DNA of 10,370 nt from JAUSKF01 sp964355005 (GCA_964355005.1 CAYHBX010000030.1:1-10370); one strand, 5' to 3'; counted from the stretch's first letter, positions 1 through 5,601 are shown. The notes: a model not told the origin generated them from the letters alone. Numbers and translations: made by a program.

Positions 1-7
1 ATTTCAT

Positions 8-30
8 ACACTTTGATTATCTCAAAGTGT
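8..30. repeat. Perfect palindrome, 9-bp arms
   Basis: The arms ACACTTTGA (8-16) and TCAAAGTGT (22-30) are exact reverse complements around a 5-base centre. No T-run follows on either strand, so a terminator is unlikely. The size and AT-rich centre fit an operator for a dimeric regulator, possibly for a gene left of the window edge, but that is inference. Confidence 0.5.
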
Positions 31-53
31 TGCACTTACTTGTTGAACCTATT

Positions 54-171
54 GGGAATAGCCCCTCGGAAACGGCATAATTGAGCTCCAGCGGCTCAAT
101 TTGCCTCAACCTCGCTTCGCCACTGAAGACCAAGCTGGCGAAGCTCCGGCATGTTCCTCAAAACTATTCCC
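54..171. ncRNA. Nested three-stem inverted-repeat element (candidate structured RNA)
   Basis: Three stems are nested like a three-way junction. The closing stem pairs GGGAATAG (54-61) with CTATTCCC (164-171). The first inner hairpin pairs AATTGAGC (79-86) with GCTCAATT (94-101) and extends through GGCA (74-77) with TGCC (102-105), leaving one bulged base. The second inner hairpin pairs GCTTCGCCA (114-122) with TGGCGAAGC (136-144). No convincing protein is encoded here. The strand cannot be decided, because all stems are Watson-Crick on both. It could be a small RNA, a leader of the downstream flavoprotein gene, or an immobile repeat. I do not recognise a named RNA family. Confidence 0.4.
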
Positions 172-279
172 TCCGCTTTGGTGGAATCGGAATCTTACTC
201 AAAGGCCGGGAATAAAGCCTCATTCGCTTTGTTGGATACGGGGAGGGACAGGAGGCGCGACCTATGCTACTTTCAGGGG

Positions 280-1545
280 ATGAAATCCGGGAAAGTCTGG
301 GATGTAGTCGTGATCGGTGGCGGGCCGGCCGGAATGATGGCGGCAGGGAGGGCGGCGGAACGCGGCCGCTCGGTTTTATTGTTGGAAAAGAACCCCGCGC
401 CGGGAAAAAAACTTCTTATCACCGGCGGCGGCCGGTGCAACTTGACCAATAACAAGCCGGAGATCCGCGCGATGGTCTCCAAGTACAAAGGCAACGATCA
501 ATTTCTTTTTTCTGCTTTTTCTCAATTTGGCGTCAAAGAAGCATTGGAGTTTTTTAATAAGAGGGGCATGGCCACCAAGGAAGAAAATGAAGGGCGGGTG
601 TTTCCGGTCTCCGACAAAGCGCGTTCGGTTTGGGATGTGCTGGTTAGCTATATGAAGGAGGGCGGGGTAGAGGTGAAGACTAGCGCTTCGGTCATTGGTT
701 TAGCTGTTAATTCCGATAAAGATATTGTCATTAAGTTACGTGATAAGTCAGAAGTCGTGGCGCGGTCTTGTTTCGTTGCTACGGGGGGCACTTCACGCCC
801 GGAAACCGGCTCAACGGGCGAGGGATTTGCTTGGCTGAAAAAGCTTGGTCATACGATCATTGAGAATGATGCCGCTTTGGTTCCTGTTGTTTTGAAGGAT
901 GCTTGGGCGAAAAAACTCGGTGGAGTTTCATTGAAAGACATTAAGCTGACTACTTTTCAGAACGGCCAAAAACAGGATGCGCAAAAAGGAAAATTACTTT
1001 TTACTCATTTTGGCATCAGCGGCCCGACCGTTTTGAATATGAGCCGTGAGATAGGGGAGTTGCTGAAGTACGGTGAAGTTGTGATTGAGCTGGACCTATT
1101 TCCCTCCGTGGACGCGGGCGCGCTCAAGCGGAAGCTCCAGGAATTACTCATCGCCGACAGCAACAAAAAGTTAAAAAATGTATTAAATAAACTAATTCCC
1201 TCTGCTCTTGTCGCGGCAGTTCTGGCGCTGGCGGAAGTGGACGGCGAGACCGCTAACCATAGCGTCAGTCGGGAGGATAGAATTAAATTAACCGCTTTAC
1301 TGAAAGCTATTCCTTTGAATGTAAAAGGCCTTCTCGGCATTGATAAGGCGGTCGTTTCTTCCGGCGGAGTAGCCCTAGAGGAAGTGAATTTCAAAACAAT
1401 GCAGTCCCGTTTAATTCCCAATCTTTATTTAATTGGCGACGTTTTGAATGTTGACCGCCCCTCCGGCGGTTATTCTCTCCAGCTTTGTTGGACGACCGGG
1501 TTCGTGGCTGGCGAGTCAGTAGGATCGCGCGAGGGAGCTGCATAA
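280..1545 (+). CDS. HI0933/BaiN-like FAD-dependent oxidoreductase
   Basis: This 421-residue protein belongs to the HI0933-like flavoprotein family (E. coli YhiN, BaiN; often labelled aminoacetone oxidase family). The N-terminal dinucleotide-binding loop GGGPAG is at residues 13-18, followed by an acidic strand end (LLLEK, 33-37). Family signatures seen are ITGGGRCNLTN (47-57), FTHFGISGPT (241-250), SSGGVALEEV (360-369) and the C-terminal FAD motif LIGDVLNVDRPSGGYSLQ (384-401). Length is normal. The true substrate of the family is poorly defined; a cytosolic NAD(P)H/FAD redox enzyme is the safe statement. The ATG at 280 starts just before the conserved domain. The open frame runs back to 151, but those 43 residues lack family resemblance. 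A GGAGG at 251-255 sits rather far upstream of 280. The gene appears monocistronic. Confidence 0.9.
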   Translation: MKSGKVWDVVVIGGGPAGMMAAGRAAERGRSVLLLEKNPAPGKKLLITGGGRCNLTNNKPEIRAMVSKYKGNDQFLFSAFSQFGVKEALEFFNKRGMATKEENEGRVFPVSDKARSVWDVLVSYMKEGGVEVKTSASVIGLAVNSDKDIVIKLRDKSEVVARSCFVATGGTSRPETGSTGEGFAWLKKLGHTIIENDAALVPVVLKDAWAKKLGGVSLKDIKLTTFQNGQKQDAQKGKLLFTHFGISGPTVLNMSREIGELLKYGEVVIELDLFPSVDAGALKRKLQELLIADSNKKLKNVLNKLIPSALVAAVLALAEVDGETANHSVSREDRIKLTALLKAIPLNVKGLLGIDKAVVSSGGVALEEVNFKTMQSRLIPNLYLIGDVLNVDRPSGGYSLQLCWTTGFVAGESVGSREGAA

Positions 1546-1550
1546 ATATT

Positions 1551-1577
1551 AAATCAAAAACCGCCCTATTTGGGCGG
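1551..1577 (-). terminator. Rho-independent terminator (minus), between convergent genes
   Basis: A 6-bp GC stem CCGCCC (1561-1566) / GGGCGG (1572-1577) with a 5-base loop is followed on the minus strand by TTTTTGATTT (1560-1551). The T-run is on the minus side, so it ends the gene at 1592-1960. The hairpin could also slow plus-strand transcription leaving the flavoprotein gene. Confidence 0.75.
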
Positions 1578-1591
1578 ATGGGTGAAAATAC

Positions 1592-1960
1592 TTAATTTTT
1601 CTTTTTGGTAGGCGTTAGTTTATGGCAAGCTTTTTCGCCGCTGTACGGAGTATACATCTTGCCGCAGACGCACTTCTTGGGGATTAAGCCGATTGTGTCG
1701 GCGAGATGTTTCAGCCATTCATCCAAGGCCGCTTCCAGGAAGTCCCAGTAGCCGCGGCTTTTCCAGCCGCAGGAGCAGACAACCTTGTCGCTCATGCCTT
1801 CGGATTTTGGTTTACCGACGTGTTGCGGGGACGCCGCCTTTTTCAATTTTCTTAGGATGCTAGACTTACCAAGCTTGATCTGGGAAGGGTAGGAATATTC
1901 GCCCTTATTCCACTCGCTTTTCAATCTTTTGAGAGACGCCGCCATTATGGGCTTGTTCAT
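1592..1960 (-). CDS. Hypothetical protein with CxC...CxC cysteine pairs
   Basis: I do not recognise a named family for this 122-residue basic protein. The N-terminal 55 residues are Lys/Ser-rich. A compact region follows with C62-S-C64-G-W and C97-V-C99-G-K, plus C112 and H113 near the end. The two CxC pairs are separated by a helix-like stretch rich in Trp and Leu (72-86), a spacing that would suit a small zinc-binding module. The start is well supported: GGAG lies 7 bases before the ATG on the minus strand. A terminator follows the stop and another hairpin sits upstream, so it is a single-gene unit. A role in nucleic-acid binding is possible but unproven. Confidence 0.65.
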   Translation of the reverse strand: MNKPIMAASLKRLKSEWNKGEYSYPSQIKLGKSSILRKLKKAASPQHVGKPKSEGMSDKVVCSCGWKSRGYWDFLEAALDEWLKHLADTIGLIPKKCVCGKMYTPYSGEKACHKLTPTKKKN

Positions 1961-1985
1961 GGCACGTCTCCGAAATGAACCATAA

Positions 1986-2013
1986 ACAAAATACCCTATT
2001 TAGGGTATTTTGT
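1986..2013 (-). terminator. AT-rich hairpin terminator downstream of the 2021-2233 gene
   Basis: ACAAAATACCC (1986-1996) pairs exactly with GGGTATTTTGT (2003-2013), giving an 11-bp stem extendable by two A-T pairs. On the minus strand the 3' arm itself carries TTTT and the hairpin lies 7 bases past the stop of the small membrane protein gene. A less likely alternative is an operator for the 1592-1960 gene. Confidence 0.55.
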
Positions 2014-2020
2014 AAACTAA

Positions 2021-2233
2021 CTAGGATTTTCCGTTCAGATATTTACCGGCAACGCTTAGGGCGAACGAAGGCAGGATAAAGAATACCGTTGTGAAGAAGA
2101 GCTTCATTATAATTGTGTGGAGGGGCGAGGCGTTATTGTCTCCTCCTTCGGGCAGAGTTAAAACGTTTAATATTCCCATGATTCCAAAAGCAACTGACGA
2201 GTAAATAAATATTTTTGTAGCTATTTTTTGCAT
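2021..2233 (-). CDS. Small two-helix membrane protein, unknown function
   Basis: This 70-residue protein has two predicted transmembrane segments, about residues 7-28 (IFIYSSVAFGIMGILNV) and 44-62 (LFFTTVFFILPSFALSVAG), joined by an acidic/polar loop (EGGDNNASP). No enzyme motif is visible. The ATG has no Shine-Dalgarno sequence. Instead a -10-like TACAAT lies only 6 bases upstream, suggesting a leaderless mRNA. It sits directly after the TspO-GerMN gene on the same strand but has its own promoter-like box and terminator, so it may be transcribed alone. Small two-helix proteins of this kind are common in these genomes; the function is not inferable. Confidence 0.6.
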   Translation of the reverse strand: MQKIATKIFIYSSVAFGIMGILNVLTLPEGGDNNASPLHTIIMKLFFTTVFFILPSFALSVAGKYLNGKS

Positions 2234-2239
2234 AAGTTT

Positions 2240-2245
2240 ATTGTA
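2240..2245 (-). promoter_or_regulatory. -10 box TACAAT, leaderless arrangement
   Basis: On the minus strand TACAAT ends 6 bases before the ATG at 2233, so transcription would begin at or next to the start codon. No good -35 hexamer was found. Confidence 0.4.
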
Positions 2246-2248
2246 TCA

Positions 2249-2293
2249 TTATTTCGTTTCGCCGCTGATGCCGAAGAGTAGTTTTAAATTACG
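2249..2293 (-). pseudogene. C-terminal fragment of the short CPR-type protein also present at 5721-5959
   Basis: Read on the minus strand, this stretch encodes NLKLLFGISGETK and a stop, matching the end of the 5721-5959 gene (KLKILFGVSGETE, stop). At DNA level 2249-2275 and 5721-5747 agree at 23 of 27 positions. The frame differs from the TspO-GerMN gene, which ends inside it at 2289. No start or N-terminal half is present, so this looks like a leftover tail. Confidence 0.55.
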
Positions 2294-3239
2294 GCTGAAA
2301 AATTTCTTCCGGCGCAAAACGAACCTGTTGGACTTCAGAAAACTGTTTAGCGGTCTCTTCAATTTGAAACCATAAAATTCCGACGCGACAAGCGCCACCG
2401 ATCGTTTTATTTTTTGAATCGTCAAATTCAAGCGTCAAAATTCTATTCCGCAAAGACGCGCTCTTTAATGAAAGCCCATCCAGAGGATATTCCGTACCAA
2501 TTCCCCGAGCCCGTTCTGTCGCGGCGAGGCCGCCAGAAAGCAAAAGATTGATGGTGTCTTGGATCGGCGTTTGGGTTATGGGAATTTCTCTTTCGACCGG
2601 CATTAACCCGTTTCTACTGCAGGCAACATTGCCGAATGCGTCTTTGTCTAATTCGGAATTGTAATAATACAATTTCACCGGTCTCGTTCCCGGTTCTTCT
2701 TGGTTAAGCGTCCAAATAGAATAATTAAGATATCCGGCGAAGCTTACCCAGAGAATATACGGCGCGAGAAGCCCCGCGGCCGGGCGGGAGATTTTATAAA
2801 ACGCGACGATTGTGGCGAGGATAGCAAGCCAGAGGAACACGATCTCAAAAAGCGCGCCGCCGGGGCTATGCAAACCAAAAAAGATAATTGACCAAAGTGC
2901 GTTCAAGGCCAGTTGGCCGATAAATATGCCAAGGGTGATTTTTATTTGTTCTGTTATTCCGGCCTCTGAGCCTGCCTGCCGGACAGGCAGGCCGGAATCC
3001 AGTTTCCGCCACACCAGCCACGCGCTTATGCCCATAAGCGCGAAGAGTATCGTCCAGACCGGTCCAAAGATCCACGCGGGAGGATTAAATGCTGGCTTAA
3101 TCAATGTTGCGTACCAATTTAATCCCGCGCCTGTTGAGGGGCCGACAACGGACGGAGTGGTAAATACCGAACCGACGATTCCCGCTGCTTCCGACACCGC
3201 TACTGCTATTAGTAATTTGAAAAAGTTTTGTATTCTCAT
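2289..3239 (-). CDS. TspO/MBR membrane protein fused to a C-terminal GerMN-like domain
   Basis: One continuous frame joins two families. Numbering from the ATG at 3239, residues about 7-177 are a five-helix TspO/MBR protein with NWYATLIKPAFNPPAWIFGP at 41-60 and the end FAGYLNYSIWTLN at about 167-179. Residues about 186-316 look like a GerMN (sporulation/germination-type) domain: VKLYYYN, a CSRNGLMPVER segment, the TINLLLSGGLAATERARG helix, LTLEFDD, and a terminal EEIFQP resembling the usual ILQP ending. TspO proteins bind porphyrins and similar ligands; GerMN domains are usually extracytoplasmic and membrane-tethered. Basic N-terminal residues and five helices would put GerMN outside. Residues 81-95 come from an inserted palindrome. 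TTG starts at 3260 and 3257 are also possible; AAGGA lies 6 bases before 3257. Confidence 0.85.
   Translation of the reverse strand: MRIQNFFKLLIAVAVSEAAGIVGSVFTTPSVVGPSTGAGLNWYATLIKPAFNPPAWIFGPVWTILFALMGISAWLVWRKLDSGLPVRQAGSEAGITEQIKITLGIFIGQLALNALWSIIFFGLHSPGGALFEIVFLWLAILATIVAFYKISRPAAGLLAPYILWVSFAGYLNYSIWTLNQEEPGTRPVKLYYYNSELDKDAFGNVACSRNGLMPVEREIPITQTPIQDTINLLLSGGLAATERARGIGTEYPLDGLSLKSASLRNRILTLEFDDSKNKTIGGACRVGILWFQIEETAKQFSEVQQVRFAPEEIFQP
2956..2998. repeat. In-frame GC-rich palindromic insert within tspO
   Basis: Inner arms CCTGCCTG (2971-2978) / CAGGCAGG (2984-2991) surround CCGGA. Outer arms ATTCCGGC (2956-2963) / GCCGGAAT (2991-2998) enclose it. It adds residues such as GLPVRQAG to the cytoplasmic-type loop between TspO helices 2 and 3 without breaking the frame. 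Peptides of this type are, from recall, common in Parcubacteria proteins. Confidence 0.7.
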
Positions 3240-3259
3240 ATAATTTTTGCTTTTCAACA

Positions 3260-3271
3260 AACATCCTTACA
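3260..3271 (-). promoter_or_regulatory. Third copy of the TGTAAGGATGTT half-site
   Basis: Minus-strand TGTAAGGATGTT is an exact 12-base match to the arm of the palindromes flanking the winged-helix gene (8349-8390 and 8687-8720). It lies between the VanY stop and the TspO-GerMN start and overlaps the AAGGA ribosome-binding candidate for the TTG starts. It could be a regulator half-site, or the match may simply include that ribosome-binding sequence. Confidence 0.35.
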
Positions 3272-3283
3272 TTACGGCCGTGG

Positions 3284-4156
3284 TTAGTTGAAGATCGTTA
3301 TTAGATATCCGTTGATTTCGCGCTGGTCCAGATCGTAGAAATTTTTATTTTGGTCGTGCAGATAAGTAGCCAACGCGACTCCAACAAAGCGCCAATGCCA
3401 CGGTTCAAATTGATAGAAAGAATTATTTTTCGGGTAAGAAAGGGTGAAGCCGAATTTGTACGCGTTATCTTTTAACCACTGAAAAGCGGGGGATTTTTCA
3501 AATGCCGAAAAATTACCGTCTACTTCTAAAGTTGTAAAATCTACGGCAGTTCCGAGTTGATGCTCCGAATAGCCTTGATCGGCGGAAAATTGATTCGCTC
3601 CCGAGCCATAGAGCACTTCGTATCCGGCTTTCACGGACTCCTGGTCGTAAAATGAACGGTAGGCGGAAATGATCTGGAGATCGAAGTTTATTTGTCCGGC
3701 CGCTTCCAATATTTTTTGAAGATATGGCGCGACTCCGGAGTGAATAAGTTGAGGTCGGTTTTTCTCGTACAGATACTGCGGCGCGATGCTGGAAAGTTGG
3801 GCGGGAATGTAATTCTCACTTAAGAAATATACCTTGGAGTATTTACGCAATAATTCGGGGTCCGAGGCGCTCAATTTTTGAAGAACGCCTACGATAGTAG
3901 AAACTTCATTGATCTTTGCTTCGAAGACGTTGTTTTTATCCTGTTCGGTTTTCAGCGCTTGCTTAAGCGCGGAATTTTCACTTTGAGATTGTTCTAATGT
4001 CGTTGTCGCGGCGGTTAGGCGTTCCTGAAGTGTCGTTATGTCCTTTTGTAAGTTTTTGTTATTTTCGTTTGATTTCCAATATAAATATCCACCGGCGCTC
4101 AAAGCGGCCATAGCTATTGCCGGGAGTATTATGAATTTAACAAAAGTTATTTTCAC
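3284..4156 (-). CDS. VanY-type D-alanyl-D-alanine carboxypeptidase, membrane-anchored
   Basis: This zinc peptidase trims the terminal D-Ala from peptidoglycan stem peptides outside the cell. In the 290-residue form starting at GTG 4156, residues about 5-27 are a signal anchor and about 34-88 are coiled-coil (TTLQERLTAATTTLEQSQS). The VanY domain fills about 112-280. It shows ISAYRS (163-168), GYSEHQLGTAVDF (195-207) with zinc ligands H199 and D206, and EPWHWRFVG (251-259) with catalytic E251 and ligand H254. All key residues are present, so it should be active. A TTG at 4174 would add six residues, but TATAAT at 4164-4169 lies inside that extension and 7 bases before the GTG, favouring the GTG as a leaderless start. 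The gene stands alone after a terminator. Confidence 0.9.
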   Translation of the reverse strand: MKITFVKFIILPAIAMAALSAGGYLYWKSNENNKNLQKDITTLQERLTAATTTLEQSQSENSALKQALKTEQDKNNVFEAKINEVSTIVGVLQKLSASDPELLRKYSKVYFLSENYIPAQLSSIAPQYLYEKNRPQLIHSGVAPYLQKILEAAGQINFDLQIISAYRSFYDQESVKAGYEVLYGSGANQFSADQGYSEHQLGTAVDFTTLEVDGNFSAFEKSPAFQWLKDNAYKFGFTLSYPKNNSFYQFEPWHWRFVGVALATYLHDQNKNFYDLDQREINGYLITIFN

Positions 4157-4163
4157 AATTTTA

Positions 4164-4169
4164 ATTATA
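4164..4169 (-). promoter_or_regulatory. Consensus -10 box TATAAT for the vanY-like gene
   Basis: A perfect minus-strand TATAAT sits 7 bases before the GTG at 4156 and 3 bases past the T-run of the preceding terminator. No consensus -35 fits the upstream hairpin sequence. Confidence 0.5.
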
Positions 4170-4172
4170 ACC

Positions 4173-4193
4173 AAAAACCGCCTTTTTGGGCGG
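4173..4193 (-). terminator. Rho-independent terminator of the 4247-4666 gene
   Basis: Minus-strand CCGCC (4193-4189), a 6-base loop and GGCGG (4182-4178) are followed by TTTTT (4177-4173). It ends the upstream hypothetical gene immediately before the vanY-like promoter. Confidence 0.7.
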
Positions 4194-4246
4194 GTTCTGG
4201 TTTATTTTCTGTCACCTACCTAACACTGCCTACTTTCTACCGGAAA

Positions 4247-4666
4247 CTATACAAGTCTTTGGTATATCTCGCCGATCGATTCCCGCGCTACCTCCCGTCT
4301 TTTCCAAAATGAATTGCTGTCCGACACGTCTTTGTTCTGGATCTTCTTCAGTTCCAAAAGTACGGCATATCTGGAGTGTCCCAGATCTTCATTGGTCGTA
4401 GTATTAGCGTCTTTCAGTCCCTGATAGATCTGCTTCAGGTAATTGTATTTATTCGGAAGGTTCAGTTCCAGATTAAGTTTGGAGCTGGCCAAAATGTGGC
4501 TGGCCAACGGTCTATTGGCTTCTATGTATTCCACGAAATCATGCACCGCCACGAAGAACTCAAAACTGGCGGGAGTTTTTACTACCTTCTGAAACTTCTT
4601 CTCCAGACCGCTCTTTATCTTTGGTAGCATCTTCATCCCACACATAACAAAGAGGTTACACTCCAT
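4247..4666 (-). CDS. Hypothetical alpha-helical protein
   Basis: This 139-residue charged, helix-rich, probably cytoplasmic protein has no signal peptide, membrane segment or cysteine cluster. Recognisable stretches are FEFFVAVHDFVEYIEANRPL (residues 35-54), NKYNYLKQIYQGLKDA (72-87) and a C-terminal Lys/Arg-rich helix. I recall similar short hypotheticals in CPR genomes but cannot name a function. The longest frame starts at ATG 4666, but ATGs at 4636 and 4630 also exist. The sequence from 4630 (MLPKIKSGLEKKF) reads more like a natural N-terminus. None has a strong Shine-Dalgarno. Two inverted repeats lie upstream (4734-4786), and a terminator follows the stop. Confidence 0.65.
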   Translation of the reverse strand: MECNLFVMCGMKMLPKIKSGLEKKFQKVVKTPASFEFFVAVHDFVEYIEANRPLASHILASSKLNLELNLPNKYNYLKQIYQGLKDANTTTNEDLGHSRYAVLLELKKIQNKDVSDSNSFWKRREVARESIGEIYQRLV

Positions 4667-4733
4667 TGCATAGTAAATTTATGCCCGGAATTTGCCCTTT
4701 GTTTTATAATATTTTTTATCTTGAATTTGATAC

Positions 4734-4786
4734 CTAGTCCATCGACGGACTAGTAAATACCCACAACACTCATTATTATGTGTGGG
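4734..4786. repeat. Two inverted repeats in the intergenic region upstream of the 4247-4666 gene
   Basis: First dyad: CTAGTCC (4734-4740) / GGACTAG (4747-4753) around ATCGAC. Second: CCCACA (4760-4765) / TGTGGG (4781-4786) with a long AT-rich loop. Neither is followed by a T-run. They could be operators or an RNA leader. Otherwise 4667-4857 is AT-rich and shows no gene. Confidence 0.35.
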
Positions 4787-4857
4787 ATTCATTCCCAGAT
4801 TTTACCACGAAACAATAAAAAAAGCTAGGGATTTTTCTTTTGGCTCACGATGAAGAT

Positions 4858-4880
4858 AAAACCAAACGATCGGTTTTTTT
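4858..4880 (-). terminator. Hairpin terminator after the YdeI/OmdA-like gene
   Basis: AAAACC (4858-4863) pairs with GGTTTT (4872-4877) around an 8-base loop, just past the stop codon at 4883. Minus-strand reading ends in GGTTTT then ATC, so the T-run overlaps the stem. The plus strand has seven Ts, so it may work in both directions. Confidence 0.5.
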
Positions 4881-4882
4881 AT

Positions 4883-5122
4883 CTAGCGATGCGGGCAACC
4901 GGCCCAGCAACAAGGCCGGCGCATGCCGCCTTTCATCTTTGAGAGGGCTTTATTGATGCGGATATTCCTCGTTTCGGTTTTTTTGCCGGAAGTAACCCAG
5001 CAAATCCACTCATTGCGGGCTAGGGGAGTAATATCTTCCCAAATCGCTCTCGCTTGCGGTAAAGATGAGATGGCTTTTCGCAAATCCGCCGGTAACGTGT
5101 GAACTGGTCCATTCGGAGGCAT
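4883..5122 (-). CDS. YdeI/OmpD-associated (OmdA-type) family protein
   Basis: This 79-residue protein matches the C-terminal region of the YdeI or OmpD-associated family (bacteriocin-protection type). Visible signatures are LPADLRKAI (10-18), the block ITPLARNEWICWVTSGKKTE (31-50) and the cysteine-rich end RRPCCWAGCPHR (68-79). It is a compact single-domain version. The family is linked by name to envelope stress and bacteriocin protection, but the molecular activity is not established; the three Cys and terminal His may bind metal. TATAAT lies 16 bases before the ATG, giving only a short leader without a Shine-Dalgarno sequence. It is divergent from the broken plus-strand gene at 5249 and shares that intergenic region. 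Confidence 0.8.
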   Translation of the reverse strand: MPPNGPVHTLPADLRKAISSLPQARAIWEDITPLARNEWICWVTSGKKTETRNIRINKALSKMKGGMRRPCCWAGCPHR

Positions 5123-5138
5123 AAGGTCAGTTTATCAA

Positions 5139-5144
5139 ATTATA
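5139..5144 (-). promoter_or_regulatory. -10 box TATAAT of the YdeI/OmdA-like gene
   Basis: Minus-strand TATAAT lies 16 bases before the ATG at 5122, predicting a leader of roughly ten bases. The surrounding ATTATAAT is nearly symmetric, so a plus-strand TATAAT (5141-5146) also exists. Confidence 0.4.
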
Positions 5145-5186
5145 ATTTCGGGGATGGGAAACAAAATATCTTCCAAATTGATCAGG

Positions 5187-5215
5187 TTGCATTATTCAAA
5201 ATACCGTGGTAGTAT
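5187..5215 (+). promoter_or_regulatory. Candidate promoter for the broken gene at 5249
   Basis: TTGCAT (5187-5192), a 17-base spacer and TAGTAT (5210-5215) are followed by an AGGAG ribosome-binding site (5237-5241) 7 bases before ATG 5249. Hexamers are imperfect but spacing is ideal. Confidence 0.45.
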
Positions 5216-5248
5216 ATTCGCAGAACATTTACTATTAGGAGAGCGGAG

Positions 5249-5565
5249 ATGTCGCAAAAACCGGAGGAAAGGATCAGGAAAGAATCAGGAAAGAATTTCA
5301 GGTTTCTAAAGTAGAGTTTTTCATGGGATACAATGATTCCGTTGACATTAAGGCCGGAGGGCCAGGATTGTTGTCTTTCTGGGTCTTCACTAATTTAGAG
5401 ACATCGGTCATCGAGAAGATCGCAAAAAGCCGGGAAATACAGGATGCTACGCGAAGCCGCGGAGGCGACGGCACTTTTATGATACGCCGGGAATGGGCGA
5501 CAGCCTTCGTCGCTACCGAAGAAGAATTTAAGACGAAATGCCTAGAGCTAGCGAGTCAATTCTAA
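5249..5565 (+). pseudogene. Hypothetical gene disrupted by an 11-bp tandem duplication
   Basis: A textbook start is present: AGGAG at 5237-5241, 7 bases, then ATG 5249. From there the frame reads MSQKPEERIRKE and then stops at 5313-5315 after a 21-residue peptide. The cause is an 11-base direct duplication, ATCAGGAAAGA at 5273-5283 and 5284-5294. With one copy removed, the frame runs MSQKPEERIRKEFQVSKVEF onward through MGYNDSVDIKAGG to the stop at 5565, giving 101 residues. An ATG at 5323 could express the last 80 residues but has no ribosome-binding site. The protein family is not recognised; it has mixed alpha/beta character and no membrane segment. It may be a recent mutation, a slipped-strand switch or an assembly error. 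A strong terminator follows. Confidence 0.7.
5273..5294. repeat. 11-bp perfect tandem duplication
   Basis: Two adjacent identical copies of ATCAGGAAAGA. Because 11 is not a multiple of 3, the second copy shifts the reading frame of the gene starting at 5249. Confidence 0.9.
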
Positions 5566-5574
5566 ACCCAATTG

Positions 5575-5601
5575 CCCCATCTTAGGATGGGGACTTTTTT
5601 T
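5575..5601 (+). terminator. Rho-independent terminator
   Basis: CCCCATC (5575-5581), loop TTAG, GATGGGG (5586-5592), AC, then seven Ts. It lies 9 bases after the stop at 5565 and is the clearest terminator in the window. Confidence 0.9.

Noticed and set aside
151..279. 43-residue N-terminal extension of the flavoprotein
   Set aside because: The family begins next to the GGGPAG motif, and the extension covers direct repeats and the end of the structured element. No start signal is seen at 151.
264..452. Plus-strand frame with a GGAGG 8 bases before its ATG
   Set aside because: It overlaps the highly conserved FAD-binding N-terminus of the flavoprotein in another frame and has no family resemblance. 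The GGAGG probably serves, if anything, the gene starting at 280.
1005..1421. Long antisense frame inside the flavoprotein gene
   Set aside because: Composition looks like a reverse-frame shadow, and the sense frame is strongly supported by motifs.
2249..2431. A separate 60-residue minus-strand gene
   Set aside because: Only its last 13-14 residues resemble a known family member; the rest is the shifted frame of the GerMN-like region. Annotated as a fragment instead.
2812..3243. 143-codon antisense frame over the TspO region
   Set aside because: The opposite strand encodes clear TspO motifs; the antisense protein has no recognisable domain.
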